Assembly: GCA_902806575.1 (NCBI GenBank)
Contig: CADCXD010000018.1
Location: forward strand, 682,001-746,000
From: Jackrogersella multiformis
Lineage: Eukaryota > Ascomycota > Sordariomycetes > Xylariales > Hypoxylaceae
DNA length: 64,000 nucleotides
Direction: 5' to 3'
The position numbers were made by a program, and so were the translations under genes. Positions within the stretch are counted from its first letter, which is position 1, and every line of letters starts with the position of its first letter. This document shows, one piece after another, positions 11,434 to 25,299 of the stretch. The notes under the pieces were generated by a model. That model worked only from the letters and a program-made list of their open reading frames with translations. It was not told the DNA's origin and searched no databases.

Positions 11434-14400
11434 ATATTTTTTAATAAAAGATAATTAACCTTTTTATTAATTATAAATTATTATTTTATTAAAGTAATTT
11501 TATTAAATTATTTTTAACGTTTAATAAATATATTAAATATATTAATATTATTTTCCTTTTTATCGTTATTATTATTATTAATTAAAACGTCGTTATTATC
11601 GTTTAATAACGTGTTTTTATAAACGAAACGTATATCGTTAAAATTATTAAACGTTTACGTTTTAATTATAAATTTAATTTTTAATAATATAAATATTAAT
11701 ATTTTAATTAATATTATTATCGGTTTTTTTATAATAAACGTAATTAATTTATAATATAATTACGGTAATAAATATAATAAATAATATTAATTATAATTTA
11801 ATTTTTATAATAATTTTTTATAATTTATAAAAATATTACGCGCGTTTTTTATTATTATTATAATTTTAACGATATTTATTAAGATTTTTTTTTAATTATT
11901 ATTATTTTTTAATAATCGAAAGGATTTTTATAATTAATACGTGTTATTATTATAATTATTAATTTATATTTATTATTATTTATTATAAAATATTAATATT
12001 TAAAAATATTTTATCGTTATCGTTAATTATTATAATCGTTATTTTATTAATTATAATTTTTTAAAATTTCGGCTTTATATTATCGTTTTATATATTAATT
12101 AACTTTAATTTATTATATAATTTTTTAAGAAAATCTCGACGTTTTTTTTTACGTTTTTATTAATACGAAATATTTTAAATATATTTTTATCGAAAATTTT
12201 AAAAAATACCTTAATAATAATTTTTACCTTTTAATTAATAATTTCGTTTTATTAATTTATCTTTTTAAGTTAATTTTAAATTACTTAATAAAAGATCGTT
12301 ATTAAAAAGGTTTTATATATTAAAAATTTTAATAACGTTTTAATAATTAAAATAACGTTAAATTATAAACGAAACGATATTATTTTTATTATTTTTACGT
12401 AATATACTTTAAGATCGGTGATATTTATTAAATTTTTATCGTTATTATTTTAAAAAGTTTATCGTTATTAAAATTTATTACCGTTTTATATTTTAATAAT
12501 TATTATTTATTTATTACTAAATAAATATTAATAAATTTATTTAAATAATAAATTAATAGTTTTTTTAATTAAAGCTTTAAAAAGCTTAAGTATTAATTTC
12601 TTTATAAAAAGCATTATAAAGTAAAAAACGAGTAAAAAATTTTTTTAGAAAGTTAAAGTTTATAAAAATTTATAAAAATTAAAAAAAATATATTATAAGG
12701 AAGAATTTTTTTTAATAAAAATAAATAAAAAATATAAATATAAATAAATATATTTTATTTTATTATCGTTAAGTAAATATTAATATATTTATAAATTACT
12801 TTAATATTAAAATATTTAATTTTTTTTCGATTTAATTATAACTTTATTATAACTTAAATATTAAAATACTTAGCTTTTTCTTAAAGTTAAAACTTTAATA
12901 ATAATTATAATTATTATTTTAATCGTAATTATTTAATAATTTATAACTTACTTGCGTTTTATTTTATTTTTTTAACGTTATCCGTAAATCGTATTTTTCT
13001 TGTTATAATAAATTTTAATTTTATAATTTTTAATAATTTTTTTATTAAAATTATAACTTATAATTTCGTTGATTTTTTTAACGGCGTTAATAATTAAATA
13101 AAGAAAATCGGTTAATTATTATCGATATAATTTAATAATATATTTTCGATAAATCGTTTTTTAATATATATACGATTATTTTATTATATAACGTATATTA
13201 TTATTTATTTATAATTAATTATATTAATTTATTAATTATTAAGTAATTTAAATTTATACGTAAACTTATCGATTTATTTTAAGATTAATAACGGTTCGAT
13301 ACGTTATATTAATTATTTATAAAACGGTTTATTTAATAATATATAATCTTTATATAATTTACAGTAAATTATTTTTTTTTAAAAGAAATAAAATTATGTT
13401 TTAAATTATAACGAGCCTTTATTTCGGCGGTTATAAAGTTATTTTATTTTTTTATTTTTTTTAATAATATTATTTTAATATATTATAATCGATTACGTTT
13501 TTTAATATTTTTAATAAAGTAATAATAATTTATAATTTAAAGTTATATATTAATTTATTAAGTAATTTTTTAATTATTAATAATTTAATATTATTAAAGT
13601 TATATTATAACGTTAAAATTATTTTTAATTACGGTATATTATTTAACGAATAATAATAATAAATTATTATTTCGATTTTTTAATTACGTCGTTTCGTTAT
13701 ATTATTAATTTAAAAATAATAATTCGTTAATATAATTAATAATATTTTAAGTCGAGTAAATAATATTTACCATATTTTATTATTAAATTTAACGTTTTTA
13801 TTTAAAATTATTTTATATAAAATGCCTTAATTTAATAATATAAATGCTTTAAAAAATAACGCGGCTTAATAATAAATCTTATATTTAATATTTTTAAATA
13901 TTAAAATTGTTTTTTTATTAAATTTATATGTAATTATTATTATCGTATTAAAATAAATAAAGCTTTTAATAAATTATATATTTCCTTTATTTAAGACTTT
14001 TAATAAATTTACGATAAAGTTTTAAGTTATTATATAAAATAATTAAAACGGTGAATTTATAAGTTTTAATTTATTATAAAACTTTAAACGTTTAATTCGG
14101 TTTTTATAATAATTAAAGTAATGTTTAACGTATTTTTAAATTTTTCATAAGAAATTATAAATATAAACCGATTTTAATTTAAAATAATGTTTTAAATTAT
14201 AAACTTTATTAAATAATTTATATATATAAATTAATAAAATTATTAATTAACGTAAATTATTTAATCGTATTTTTATTTTTATTAATTTTTTAAAAAATAA
14301 TACGTAAATAATTTAATTATTTATTATAATTATATTTTTTTAATATTTTTTTCTTAAACTTATTATTTAACGTAAGTTTAATAAATATATAAATAAACTT

Positions 14401-15228
14401 ATCCGAGATATTTTTAAAAGTTAATTTCGTTTTATTTTTTTATTTTATTAAATCTTTTATATCGTTTTATATTAATAAACGAGATAATATATTTAAAATT
14501 AAATTTAACTTTTTAAGGATTAATTATTAATTTATTATTTATTTTATTTATATTAATTATTTTAAATGTCGTTTAATTAACGATGTTTTTCGTCGTATTA
14601 TAATCCGTTAAAATAATAATTAAACTTTATTATTTTTATAAATTTAAATTAAATAAATAACTTTTAATTTCGTTTTAAAGTATATTTATATAAAATATTA
14701 TAACTTTAAAACCTTTTTATTTTAATATATTTATTTTTAAAAACGTTATTTAATTATAATTTTAATACGTTAATATCGTTAAATTTAATAATTTATTTTA
14801 TAATATTTTAAACGAATTTAATTTGTTTTTTATCGGTATATATATGGTTTTTATAATATATTAATATTTATATTAAGATTTTTAAAAAATCTCTTATTAA
14901 ATCCGTTCCTTAATTAATATTTTCGTTTTTTTATCTTATAAAAGCTTAACTTTTTATTAATATTATAAGATATATTTTTATAAAAACCTTATTATATCGA
15001 TATATATTTTTAAATTAATTAATATTTACGACATTAAAATCTTTTTAATTATATTTAATTTATTATTTATAATAATAATTCTTAATTTATTAATTAAAAA
15101 TTTAAGTAAAATAATCGATAAAAAACCGAGAAATGATTTTTTAATAATAATATAAGTTTTATATTATCGTATATATTAAACATTTAATTAAAGTGTTTTT
15201 TATATTATTCCTTAATATTATTAAATAT

Positions 15229-15249
15229 TATAATATTATCGATATATAC
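15229..15249 (-). pseudogene. Reverse transcriptase active-site remnant, gypsy copy 1
   Basis: Minus-strand translation gives VYIDNII, corresponding to VYIDDII in copy 2 (57875-57895). The Asp-to-Asn change is what RIP would cause. Surrounding codons are too damaged to annotate further. Confidence 0.6.
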
Positions 15250-18200
15250 ATTAATAAAACTTTAAAAAAGCTTTAATTTTTAATTTATAAATCGTTACGT
15301 AAAGTTTAAAAAATTCTTAAATTTTATTAACGTAACGTTAAAGATTTTTAAATTTCTTAACGATATTATTATTATTTTATTTCTATACTTAAATGTAACA
15401 AGTAATTAATAAAAAAATAAAGCTTTATTTATAACGTTAAAAACTTTTTATTTTTTATTTTTAAACGATTTTTTTTAACGCGGTAATAAATAAATGTTAA
15501 TTAAAGCACTTTTATTTAATAATTTAAAATCGATAATTATTCGACCTTTTCTTTTACCGTTAACGAGTTTTTAAATAATAAAATAAAAATAATTAAACGA
15601 TATAATCATTTTTTATTAATTTATTTTATTTTAATTATATATTTAATTAAAAGTTTTATTAAGGAATCTTTTACTTTATATATTTAACGAGTATATATAT
15701 TTAAATTTATACGTTTTTTATTAATTATTAATTAAATCGATTTTTTTTAATATATTAATAATATTATAATTACGTTAAATATTTTATTTATTTATTAAAA
15801 TAAATAATTATTAAATAAAAAAATTGTTAAAATTATAAATATATACGTTTTTTTCGATTATAAATTTTAAAATATTTTTAAATTTAAATATACTTAAAGT
15901 TTATATATTTACTTTAATAAAACTTTATTTTATTTTTAATAATAATTATAAATTAATAAAAGATTTATCGATTAATAATAAAGCTTTTAATATTTTATTA
16001 TTAAAATTAAATTTTATTAATAAATTGCTTTTTTCGCGTTAAAATATTATATATACTTACGTTAAAATAACTTTTTTTATAAAGTATTTATATATTTTTT
16101 TTAATAATTTCTTTAATTACTTTAATTTTAATATTACGTTATAAAATTATAAACTTATCGAACGTATTTAAAAAAGCGATTTTTTAAGCGTATTTATATT
16201 ATAAATATTATTTATTACGCCTTTTATTTTAACGGGAATAAAAAATAAACTCGTAATTAAAACTCGTCGTTATATTTAACCTTTTAAACGATAATATTTT
16301 ATTAATATTTAAACTTTAAAATATAATATTAAAATTATATATATTTTATTATAATTAATAATTACGTCGTATTTTCTTAAGAAATTATTTCTTATTAATA
16401 AATTAAATTAAAAACTTAAATAATTAATTTATACTTTTATTAAAATTTAAATTTAAACTTATCGTTTATATATCGTTTTCCTTTAAAATTTAATCGAAAA
16501 TTTAACTTTAATTTTTATAATTAATCTTCCCGAAATTATTTCTTATATATATATAAATTTATTTAATTCGAATACTTTATAATTTCCGATAAAATCTTTT
16601 AATTATATTTTATTTATTATTTAATTAAATACGTTAATATTCGTATATATTATCGATTTTTATCTCGATTTATTTTAATATATTTACTTTTAAGTTTATA
16701 TATTTTATTAATTTTTTATTTAAAAATAAAAAGATAATATTTTTAACTTTTATATTTATCGATTATAAAGATAAAGGTATAATATTTTTCGATTATATTA
16801 TTTATATTTTCGTTTTCACTTATATTTAAATAAAATAAACGTTAATAATTTCTTTAATTTTAAATCGAATTTTTATTATTTATTTTATTTTTTAAAGTAA
16901 TTACGGATATTTAAGTTTTATATATTTATTAACGTATATATATTTAAAATAATTAAGTTTAATGTTAAATATTTTATAATATTTTCGATATATATATTTT
17001 TTTACGATTAACGATTTATTATTAAAAAATAAAAAGTAAAATATAAAAGTTTTAAATTTATTTATTAAATAATTATTTATTTATAAGTTTTTTTAATTTT
17101 CTTTATAATTTATTTTATTTTCTTTATATTTTATTTTATCGTTTTTAACGAAAACGTAAACGGTTATTATAATATTCGTTATTATAACGATTATAAATAT
17201 CGCGACCACGTTTATAATTATAACGATAATAATTTTATCGGTTATTATTTCGACGTTCGTTACCTCGTTTATCGTTATATTAATTACGACTTTAATTACG
17301 GCTTCGATCGTAATTTTAATTACGATTATTATTACGGTAATTTTCTTTTTAATTATAATTATTAAAATTATAATCGTTTCGACGTTAATTATATTTATTA
17401 TTATAACGATTTTAATCGTTTTAATAAACGTTTAATTAATCGATATAAAGTATTATATCGTTATAATTATAATAAATAAATCGGACATTTTTAAATAATT
17501 TAATACCGTTTAAAAGAATATTTTAAATAAATATATTATTAAATATTATATAAAGCTTAATATTAATTTTTAAATCTTTACTTTTTTTTATTAATATTTA
17601 TTTACGTTACATTAATTATTTTTTATTTAAGTGTTTAAAATAAACGTTTATAATTATTATAATTAATTTTAAATTCCGGGTTTAATTTATTATAAATTAT
17701 CGTTATTTATTATATATTTATAATTAATTTAAATACTTAATAATTTCGAATAATACTTAACGATTAAGTTTTAATAAATATATTTTTAAAGTAAAGTTTT
17801 AAAATATACTTCGTTTTTTTAAAAAATATTAAAGCTTTTAATATATAAATTTTATATCGTTTTATATTTTTTATTTTTCCTCGATAAATACTTAACTTAT
17901 TTATTAATTTTATAAATTTTTATAAAATAATTTATAAAGATTATTTTTTATTTTTATAACTTTTATAAGGTTTTAATAAATTACTCGAATAAAAATTATT
18001 TATATATAAATATTACGTTAATATATATAATTATTTTTAATAAAAAATTATTTATTATTATAAATTTATTTACGTTCGTTATAAAATAACCGATATTATA
18101 AATTGTTTAATTTTTTAATATTAATTAATAACTTATTTTATTTCTTTATAATTATATAAATATTAAAATATCGTTAATTAAACCGTTAAACGACTCGTTA

Positions 18201-19661
18201 ACGATTTAACGTTTAATTATATATAAAATTATAGCTTATTTCGCGATATATATTTAAAATTCATATATTAATTTAAAGATAAAATTAATTAAATTTATTT
18301 ATTAAAGGTTATTTTAATTTTAAAATAAGAAATTAAATTAATAAATTAATTATTATTTAAGTTATTTTATTTTAAATTTCGATTAATCGATTAAGTTATA
18401 TATTTTTATTTAATATAAAAGATTTATAATTTAATTATATACTTTTATTACGAAAAAAATACGATAAGTGAATATACGATAAATAATAATAATTTAATTT
18501 TTTAATAAAAAGTAAAAAATATAAAAAAATTAATTTTAAGGTTTTATATAATTATTTATATTTACGATTAAATCTTTTAATAAATAATTAAAAATATCGA
18601 AAAAATTATTTAAAAGCTTTATATAATTACTTACGTAACTTTATTAATTTTAGTTTTTTCGATAAATTATAATTAAATCTTTTAATATAAAATTAATAAT
18701 ATAAATAAATCGATTTATAAATTAAATATAAACGTTAAAATAATTATTAAATAATTTAAAGTAATTATTAAAATTAATATAAATTATATTTTTAAATTAT
18801 AAATTAAAAAAAATTATAATAACGTTAATAATATTAAAAGAATTAAAAATTAAAAATTAAATAATAAAAGAATTTAATAATCGATTAAATTAATTATTTC
18901 CCTCGTTAATAATTTTATTAATGATATTATAAAATTTAAATCGATTAAAAAGTTAATTAATATTAAATTAATAAATAAAAATTTAATTTCATCGGTTAAT
19001 ATATAAAAATAATTAAAGTAAAAAATTAATATTAAAATTAATATTAACTTTTAAATAAAAACTTTTAAATTTAATAAAATAAATTATAATATAACTTTTA
19101 ACGTTTTATTAAATACTCGTTTAAACTTTTAAAGGTTTAATATTTATTAAAAGTTATAAAATAACGCTTTTATTATAAAATTCCGTATAATATAAAAGCC
19201 TTATATTAATAAAAAAGTTAATTTTATATTTAATAATATATTTACGTAAAATAATAAATCATTTACACGCAATTAATATAACCTTTATATTATTTAAAAG
19301 TTTCGGTAATTATAAATAAAAATATTAATTTATAAAATATTATCGTTATTAAAATTTAAGATTATAAAAAAAGAACAAAGCTTAATTTTATTAAAATAAC
19401 GTTAATACGTAAATTATAATATTATAAAAAAATAATAACGTAATTAAATTCGATTAATAATAAAAGAAAAGTAAGAATTATTAAATAAAAATAAAAATAA
19501 AATAATAAAATAAATAATCGTAAAATGTTTAAAATTTAATAATATTTAAAGTTTAATAATTATTAATTAATTTTAAATCCTTATTAATTAATTAAAAGTT
19601 TAATTAATTTAACGGTAAAATATAAATCGTTACGATATAACGAAAGCGAGGTATTATTATA

Positions 19662-19820
19662 TATTATATATTAATAAATTAAAATAAAAGTTTAAAAATA
19701 ATTATTATTTTTAAAAATAAAAATAAAATTAATATCTCGAAAAATAATTAATAAATATATAGCACGGGCCACCCTTAACGTACGGGCCACCACTTTAATT
19801 AATAATTATAACTTTTTATA
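19662..19820 (-). repeat. LTR of gypsy copy 1 (right) with an unmutated island
   Basis: 159 bp. It keeps a GC island at 19764-19791 containing ACGGGCCACC twice, whereas the same 28 positions of the left LTR (11377-11404) differ at 14 sites, all C-to-T or G-to-A. With the coding strand minus, this is the 5' LTR. Confidence 0.85.
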
Positions 19821-19825
19821 TAAAT
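19821..19825. other. Target-site duplication TAAAT (right)
   Basis: Exact copy of 11270-11274, immediately after the right LTR. Confidence 0.85.
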
Positions 19826-22800
19826 CGATTTTTTTAAATTTTTATATAAAATAATTTATCGGTAAATATTTTTACGTAATAAAATTTTTTAAACTATATT
19901 AAAAATTTAAATAAAATCGGTAAATATATAAAAAAATAAATAATTAATAAAATATTATTATAACGTATTTATTTATTTTATTATTTTACCGTATATTTAA
20001 AATACGCGATAAAATTTAACTTTAAAAACGTATTTATTATAAATTAAATATATTTATAAATTATTAAATACCGAGGTATATTATAACTTTATAATAAGTT
20101 TTAAAAATAATTTTATTTAAAAAATAATAAAAATAATTTAATTAAAAAACATAATATAATTTTATAATAAATTTTAAAAGTAACTTTATTTAAAAAATAA
20201 CGAAAATATTTTAAACGAAAATAATTAAAATTAAAAAATAACGAAAGAAAATTAAATTAAAAAATACCGAAAGTAACGAAAATGACGAAAATAACGAAAA
20301 TAATAAAAATAACTTAATTTAATAAAATATAAATATATATAAAATTATATCACGTTTTTTAATTAAATAACTTTCATATTTTTTAAATTAAATTATTTTA
20401 TATTTTAAATATAAAAATATACGACACGTAATAAATTTAAAAAAAAATATTAACTTTATTAACTTTATAATTTAACGTTTTAATTAATATTTTCTTTTAA
20501 AAAATTAACGCGAAACACGTTACGTATTTTTAATAATTAAACGTATAAATCGAGGTTAAATAAAAACTTTTTTTAATATATACGTTTATAACGTTTTTTT
20601 AACGTTTTTAATAAAATATTATTTTTTATTTATATTATTATCGTTATTTTCGTTTAAATATAAAGCTTTATTTTTTAAAGTTTTAAAAAATACTTTAATT
20701 TTAATAATAATTATTATATACGTATAAATATTATTATTATTCGTTTAAACTTTATAAAGTTATTTTATAAGGAAAAAATTTAATTATAAATATAAAGTAA
20801 AATTATATTAAATTATATTTACTTTACTTTTTTTATTATTTTACGATAATTATTATAAAAAAAAATTATAATTTCTTTTATAATTTCTTTTCATTATATT
20901 AACGAAAAAATACTTTAAATTAATTATAATTAATTTTTTCGTACGAAATATTTATATAATTTAAAAAACGATTATTTAATAATATATATTCGGCGATATT
21001 AACGAAAAAACCTCGACGAAATTATTTTAATTTTAATTATTTTTAAATTTAACGACGTTATAAAAAACTGATAAAACGTAAAAACTTTATTAAATTTTAA
21101 AATATTTTTATATTATAATAATTAACTTCGTTATTTTCGTATTAATTAAATTTTATTAATATATAAAACGAAAATTAAATTTTAAAAAATAATTTTATTA
21201 TTTTATATATATATTAACCGATTAATTTTATAAATTTAAATATTAAATTATAAATTAACGATAAAATAACTTTAAATTAAATTATTAAATTTATCGACCG
21301 TATAATTCGAAAACGCTCCGAAAAAAAAAGTTAAAAAAAATCCTTAAATAAATAAAATTAAAAGTTAAATTTAAAACGTATTAAAAAATATTAAAAATAA
21401 TCGATTTAATTTTTAACTTAATAAAACTTTTATTTTTCTTTATATATTAATTTATTATTATAATTATTTTTCGAAAAATACGAGAAATAACTTAACGTTT
21501 AATTTAAAGCCGAAATTATAATTTCTTTCGAAATATCTCGCTCGATATTTACCTCGAAACTTAATAATATTTATAAATACCGTCGAAAATTTTTACTTAA
21601 TAACTTAAACTTATATATTATCGATTTATTAAAAAATATTTTTTTATTTTATTATAAAAATTAAATTAACGAACGATAATATATATTATATTATAAATTA
21701 ATATATAAATAACTCGATAATATTTTTAAAATTAAACGAAAAAATAAATAATAATAAATAAAACGTTATTTTTAATATAATTATTAACGATTTTATCGTA
21801 ATCGTTTAAATTATATAAATAAAAAATAAAAAATCGGTTAAAAATAATAAAAAATGTCGTAAAATTATATATTAAAAAATATTTAATTATATTTTTAAAT
21901 AACCGTAAATAATTTACCGATTTTTAAAAATTAATTTTTAATATTTATAAATAAAATATAAATAATAAGTTTAAAACGATAAACCGTTAAATTATTTATT
22001 ATTTAATTAATATATTTAAGCAATATATGAATTTTTTAATAATTATATCGATTTTAAATATCGCGAAAAAAACCGATTTATACGAATAAATCGTATAAAA
22101 ATTTAATCGAAAAAGTTATTTTAATTAAAATTATATTAATAACGAATAATTTTTTTAAAACTTTTAATATTTATAATATAATAATTTAATTAAAATAATA
22201 ATTTTCGGTTAAAATAATTAATTTTTATTAACCGTATTAAAAAAGATTATATTAAAATATATTAATTAATATTTTTAATTATAACGATAATATTTACTTT
22301 ATTTTTTTATATTATAAATTTTAAAAAGATTTTATTTATTTTAAATATTCGAAATTAACGAAAAATTATATTAACGATTAATAATATTAATATATTATAA
22401 TTTTAAAATAATAATTAAAACGAAATATATAAAAATATTCGAAAATATATTATTATATTTTTCGATAATTTTATAAAAATTAAAACTTAATTAACCGTTT
22501 AAGTTTTTATTAAAAATCGATTTAAAATTATAATAACGATTATTCGTTATTTTCGTACTTTATATAAACGTGTACGTAATCGTTATTATAAAGTTTATTT
22601 TCGTATTAAAAACGATAACGATAATTAAATTTTTACGTTTTTTTAAAAAATAATTTTATTAATTATTATATTAATACGTAAATCGTATAACGTATTATTA
22701 ATAAAATTATTATATTTAATTAAAACCCGCGTTTTTAATTTAAATATTTTTAATAATAATAAATAATTTAATTTTTAAAATAAAATCGAGATATTTTTAA

Positions 22801-24752
22801 ACGTATTTATAATTAATTAATATTTATAATACGTAAATTAATTAAAAACCGTGTTTTTTTTTTAATAATTTTAATAATTTAAACGTATAATATTTACGAA
22901 TAATATTTAATCGAAATATATATATAATATAAATAAAATTAATATTAAAATCGGTTATATTAATAACGTATAATTATAAATATAAAATAACTTTTTTAAG
23001 TTTTATATAATAAACTTTAATTTTAAAATATTCGTTATAATTATTAAAAAGATTTTAATTATAAAGTATATAATATTTTCGTTTTTAATTTTTTTAAATA
23101 ATCGAATATTTAAAACGTAATTCGTTAATAATTTAAAAAACTAAATAACGTTAAATATTAACGAAAACGATTAAATAAATAATCTAATTATTTTCGAATA
23201 ATTATATTATTTTAATACGTATATATTATTTATAAAATTAAACGTAAAACGTTTTTTAATTTTCGATAATTATAATAATTATTTTATTATTAAATTTTTT
23301 AATTAAATTATTAAAATAAAAATTATAATTTTATCGTTATTATCGTATATAATATATTTAATTTAATTATTAAATAAAAGGTTTTTTAATATTTTTAAGC
23401 TTTAATTTTAATTATAATTTATTTATATCGTTTAATAAAACGTATATAATAACGATAAAATAATTTTTTTAATTAAATATCGCTTTATACGTAATAATAT
23501 ATTTATATTATATAATATTTAAAACGTTTAACGTTAATATAAAATTTAAAACGTTTAACGTTAATATAAAATTTAATCGTTTAATTTAAATTAAATATTT
23601 AATAAATTTAAAAAAAAATTATTATTAATTTTTATAAATTATAATTATTATAATAAGATAAATTACGTAATATTTATTAATTAAACGTTATTACGTTATT
23701 AATAAATTTATAAATAATTTAAAAATATTTAAAATACGTTTATTTTCGTTTAAAATAATTAAAAATTAATTAATCGTTTTTATTTTTAATTATATTATAC
23801 GTATAACGAAAAATCGAAAAAACTTTTTATACGATAATTATAAATAATTTTATAATTATTAATAAATTTTAAAAATTACGTATTATAATAATATAACGAT
23901 AATTACGCGTTATTAAAAAAAATTATTAAATATATAAATCCGATTATAATAAAAAATATTTAATTTCGTATAATTATTAATAATAAATAACGGTAAATTT
24001 ATTAATAATTTATAATAAAACGTTTCGAAAAAAAAATCGAAAAAAAAATATCGCATTACTTCGATAATTAATTAATATTAAAATAATATTTAAATTATTA
24101 ATAAATTAAAAAACATTTTAATATTATAAAAATCTTTTAAAAAATATTAATTTTTTATAACGTTAATATTATTTTTAACGAAAATTACGTAAAAATTTTC
24201 GAAATTATAAAAATAATATTATTAAAACTTAAATAAAAAATTAAAAAATTAAATTAAATTTTTTAAATTTTTAAGTTAAAAATAAATTTTAAAATTAATA
24301 AAAAAAACTTTTTAATAAAACGTTTATTTATTTTTCGTTTTATAAATTAAATTTCGCGTTTATTAATATAATAATCGATATTTATTATTATAAAAAAGTT
24401 ATTTATAATTAACGAAAAATTAAAATATTTTAAATTTAATAAAATAAAACTTTATAAATTTTAAATATAAACGAATTAAATATTTTATAAAATATATAGT
24501 AAATTTATTAAATTATAATAATTTCGATAATAAATTTTTTTTAAAATTTAAATAAATTTAAATAAAAAAAGTTTAATTTTAATAACTTTTAAAAAATTAA
24601 TAATTTTAAATGAATTTTTTATAATAATAATTTTATTTTATATAATAAATAATATAATAATTATTATAATAATTAAAATTATTTAAATATTAATAATTAT
24701 ATTTATTTTATATAAAAATTATATTAAAATTATATATATCGAGTAATTTTTA
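19826..24752. mobile_element. Body of outer inverted-repeat element (unclassified, RIP-degraded)
   Basis: About 4.9 kb between the gypsy insertion and the right inverted repeat. With 11086-11269 it makes an element of roughly 5.2 kb before the retroelement entered. Long inverted termini suggest a DNA transposon. Mutator-like elements have termini of this length, but I see no catalytic motif and no convincing flanking duplication. A plus-strand stretch near 22555-22630 reads LYKRVRNRYYKVYFRIKND without stops and may be a coding remnant. Confidence 0.55.
23521..23574. repeat. 27-bp perfect tandem duplication
   Basis: Two identical 27-bp units (AAAACGTTTAACGTTAATAT plus seven bases) in direct tandem inside the degraded outer element. 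Confidence 0.8.
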
Positions 24753-24820
24753 AGTTATTTATTAATTATTACTCGTTTAATTAATTAAAACGTAATACTC
24801 GTTAAAATATAAAACGAACT
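24753..24820 (-). repeat. Right inverted terminal repeat of outer element (68-bp core)
   Basis: Reverse complement of 11018-11085 with three mismatches. Weaker similarity extends outward to about 24900, where normal base composition returns. The outer part on this side is less mutated (it keeps CCAGTACT where the left copy has AATGTTAA-like sequence on the corresponding strand). Confidence 0.85.
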
Positions 24821-25299
24821 TTTTATATAACCAGTACTAATATACACAGATAAATAAGATATTTATGCTTATAACACACAGTATTACTTACATGGATACT
24901 TGTATCTGTAGAGCATTTACATACACCTACCTAGGTACCTAGTGTAGTATGACGTGAGAGTCTCTAAAAGCGGATCTCAAATCCATAGAATTGACTTGAC
25001 AGGTACCCTCCGGGCTCCCGGGGCTACCGAATCCAAGGGGCCAAGAGCGATCTGCGCTAACCTTAATAAATCTTCATTTTTATGATTCATTTTTAGCTCA
25101 AAAGCTACAAGCTACAACAACAACGACGACGACTACGAAATTACATAACAGTGCCATGTTGGCGCTCGAAGGTCGATTTGAACGAAAAGAGAGGGATATA
25201 CCCATGAAACAGATGGGCTTGCAATAAGACGAATCCTCCGCCTCGGCAGGATTCCATTCATTCATTCATTCACTCACTCATATATATCTTACTTTCGTC
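24821..25299. other. Edge of AT block 1 and HEM25 upstream region
   Basis: Base composition changes from AT-only to normal over about 80 bp. The region holds one TAGGTACC motif cluster near 24930, a TTCATTCATTCATTCACTCAC simple repeat near 25255-25280 and presumably the HEM25 promoter. No gene seen. Confidence 0.5.

Larger units (their letters stand above)
11275..19820 (-). mobile_element. Ty3/gypsy LTR retrotransposon, copy 1 (RIP-inactivated)
   Basis: 8546 bp bounded by two LTRs of identical length (159 bp) and flanked by TAAAT duplications. It is homologous along its whole length, in inverted orientation, to copy 2 at 53183-62182. The coding strand is minus, inferred from copy 2. On that strand a remnant of the reverse transcriptase active site reads YIDNIIIF at 15229-15249, with the second catalytic Asp changed to Asn by a G-to-A transition. 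The Arg/Asn/Tyr-rich Gag-like tract lies near 17150-17450. Every frame is full of stops, so the element is dead. It lies inside the outer inverted-repeat element and is therefore younger than it. Confidence 0.88.
10930..24830. other. AT block 1: RIP-degraded nested transposons
   Basis: About 14 kb of extremely AT-rich DNA with abrupt edges. Remaining cytosines are mostly in CpG, while CpA and TpG are almost absent, as expected when RIP converts CpA to TpA on both strands. No long open frame survives. Two elements can be separated by their ends: an outer element with inverted terminal repeats and an LTR retroelement inserted about 185 bp inside its left repeat. Confidence 0.9.

Noticed and set aside
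10930..24830. AT block as mitochondrial DNA or a linear plasmid inserted in the nucleus
   Set aside because: LTRs with target duplications, gypsy coding remnants and transition-only divergence identify RIP-mutated transposons instead.
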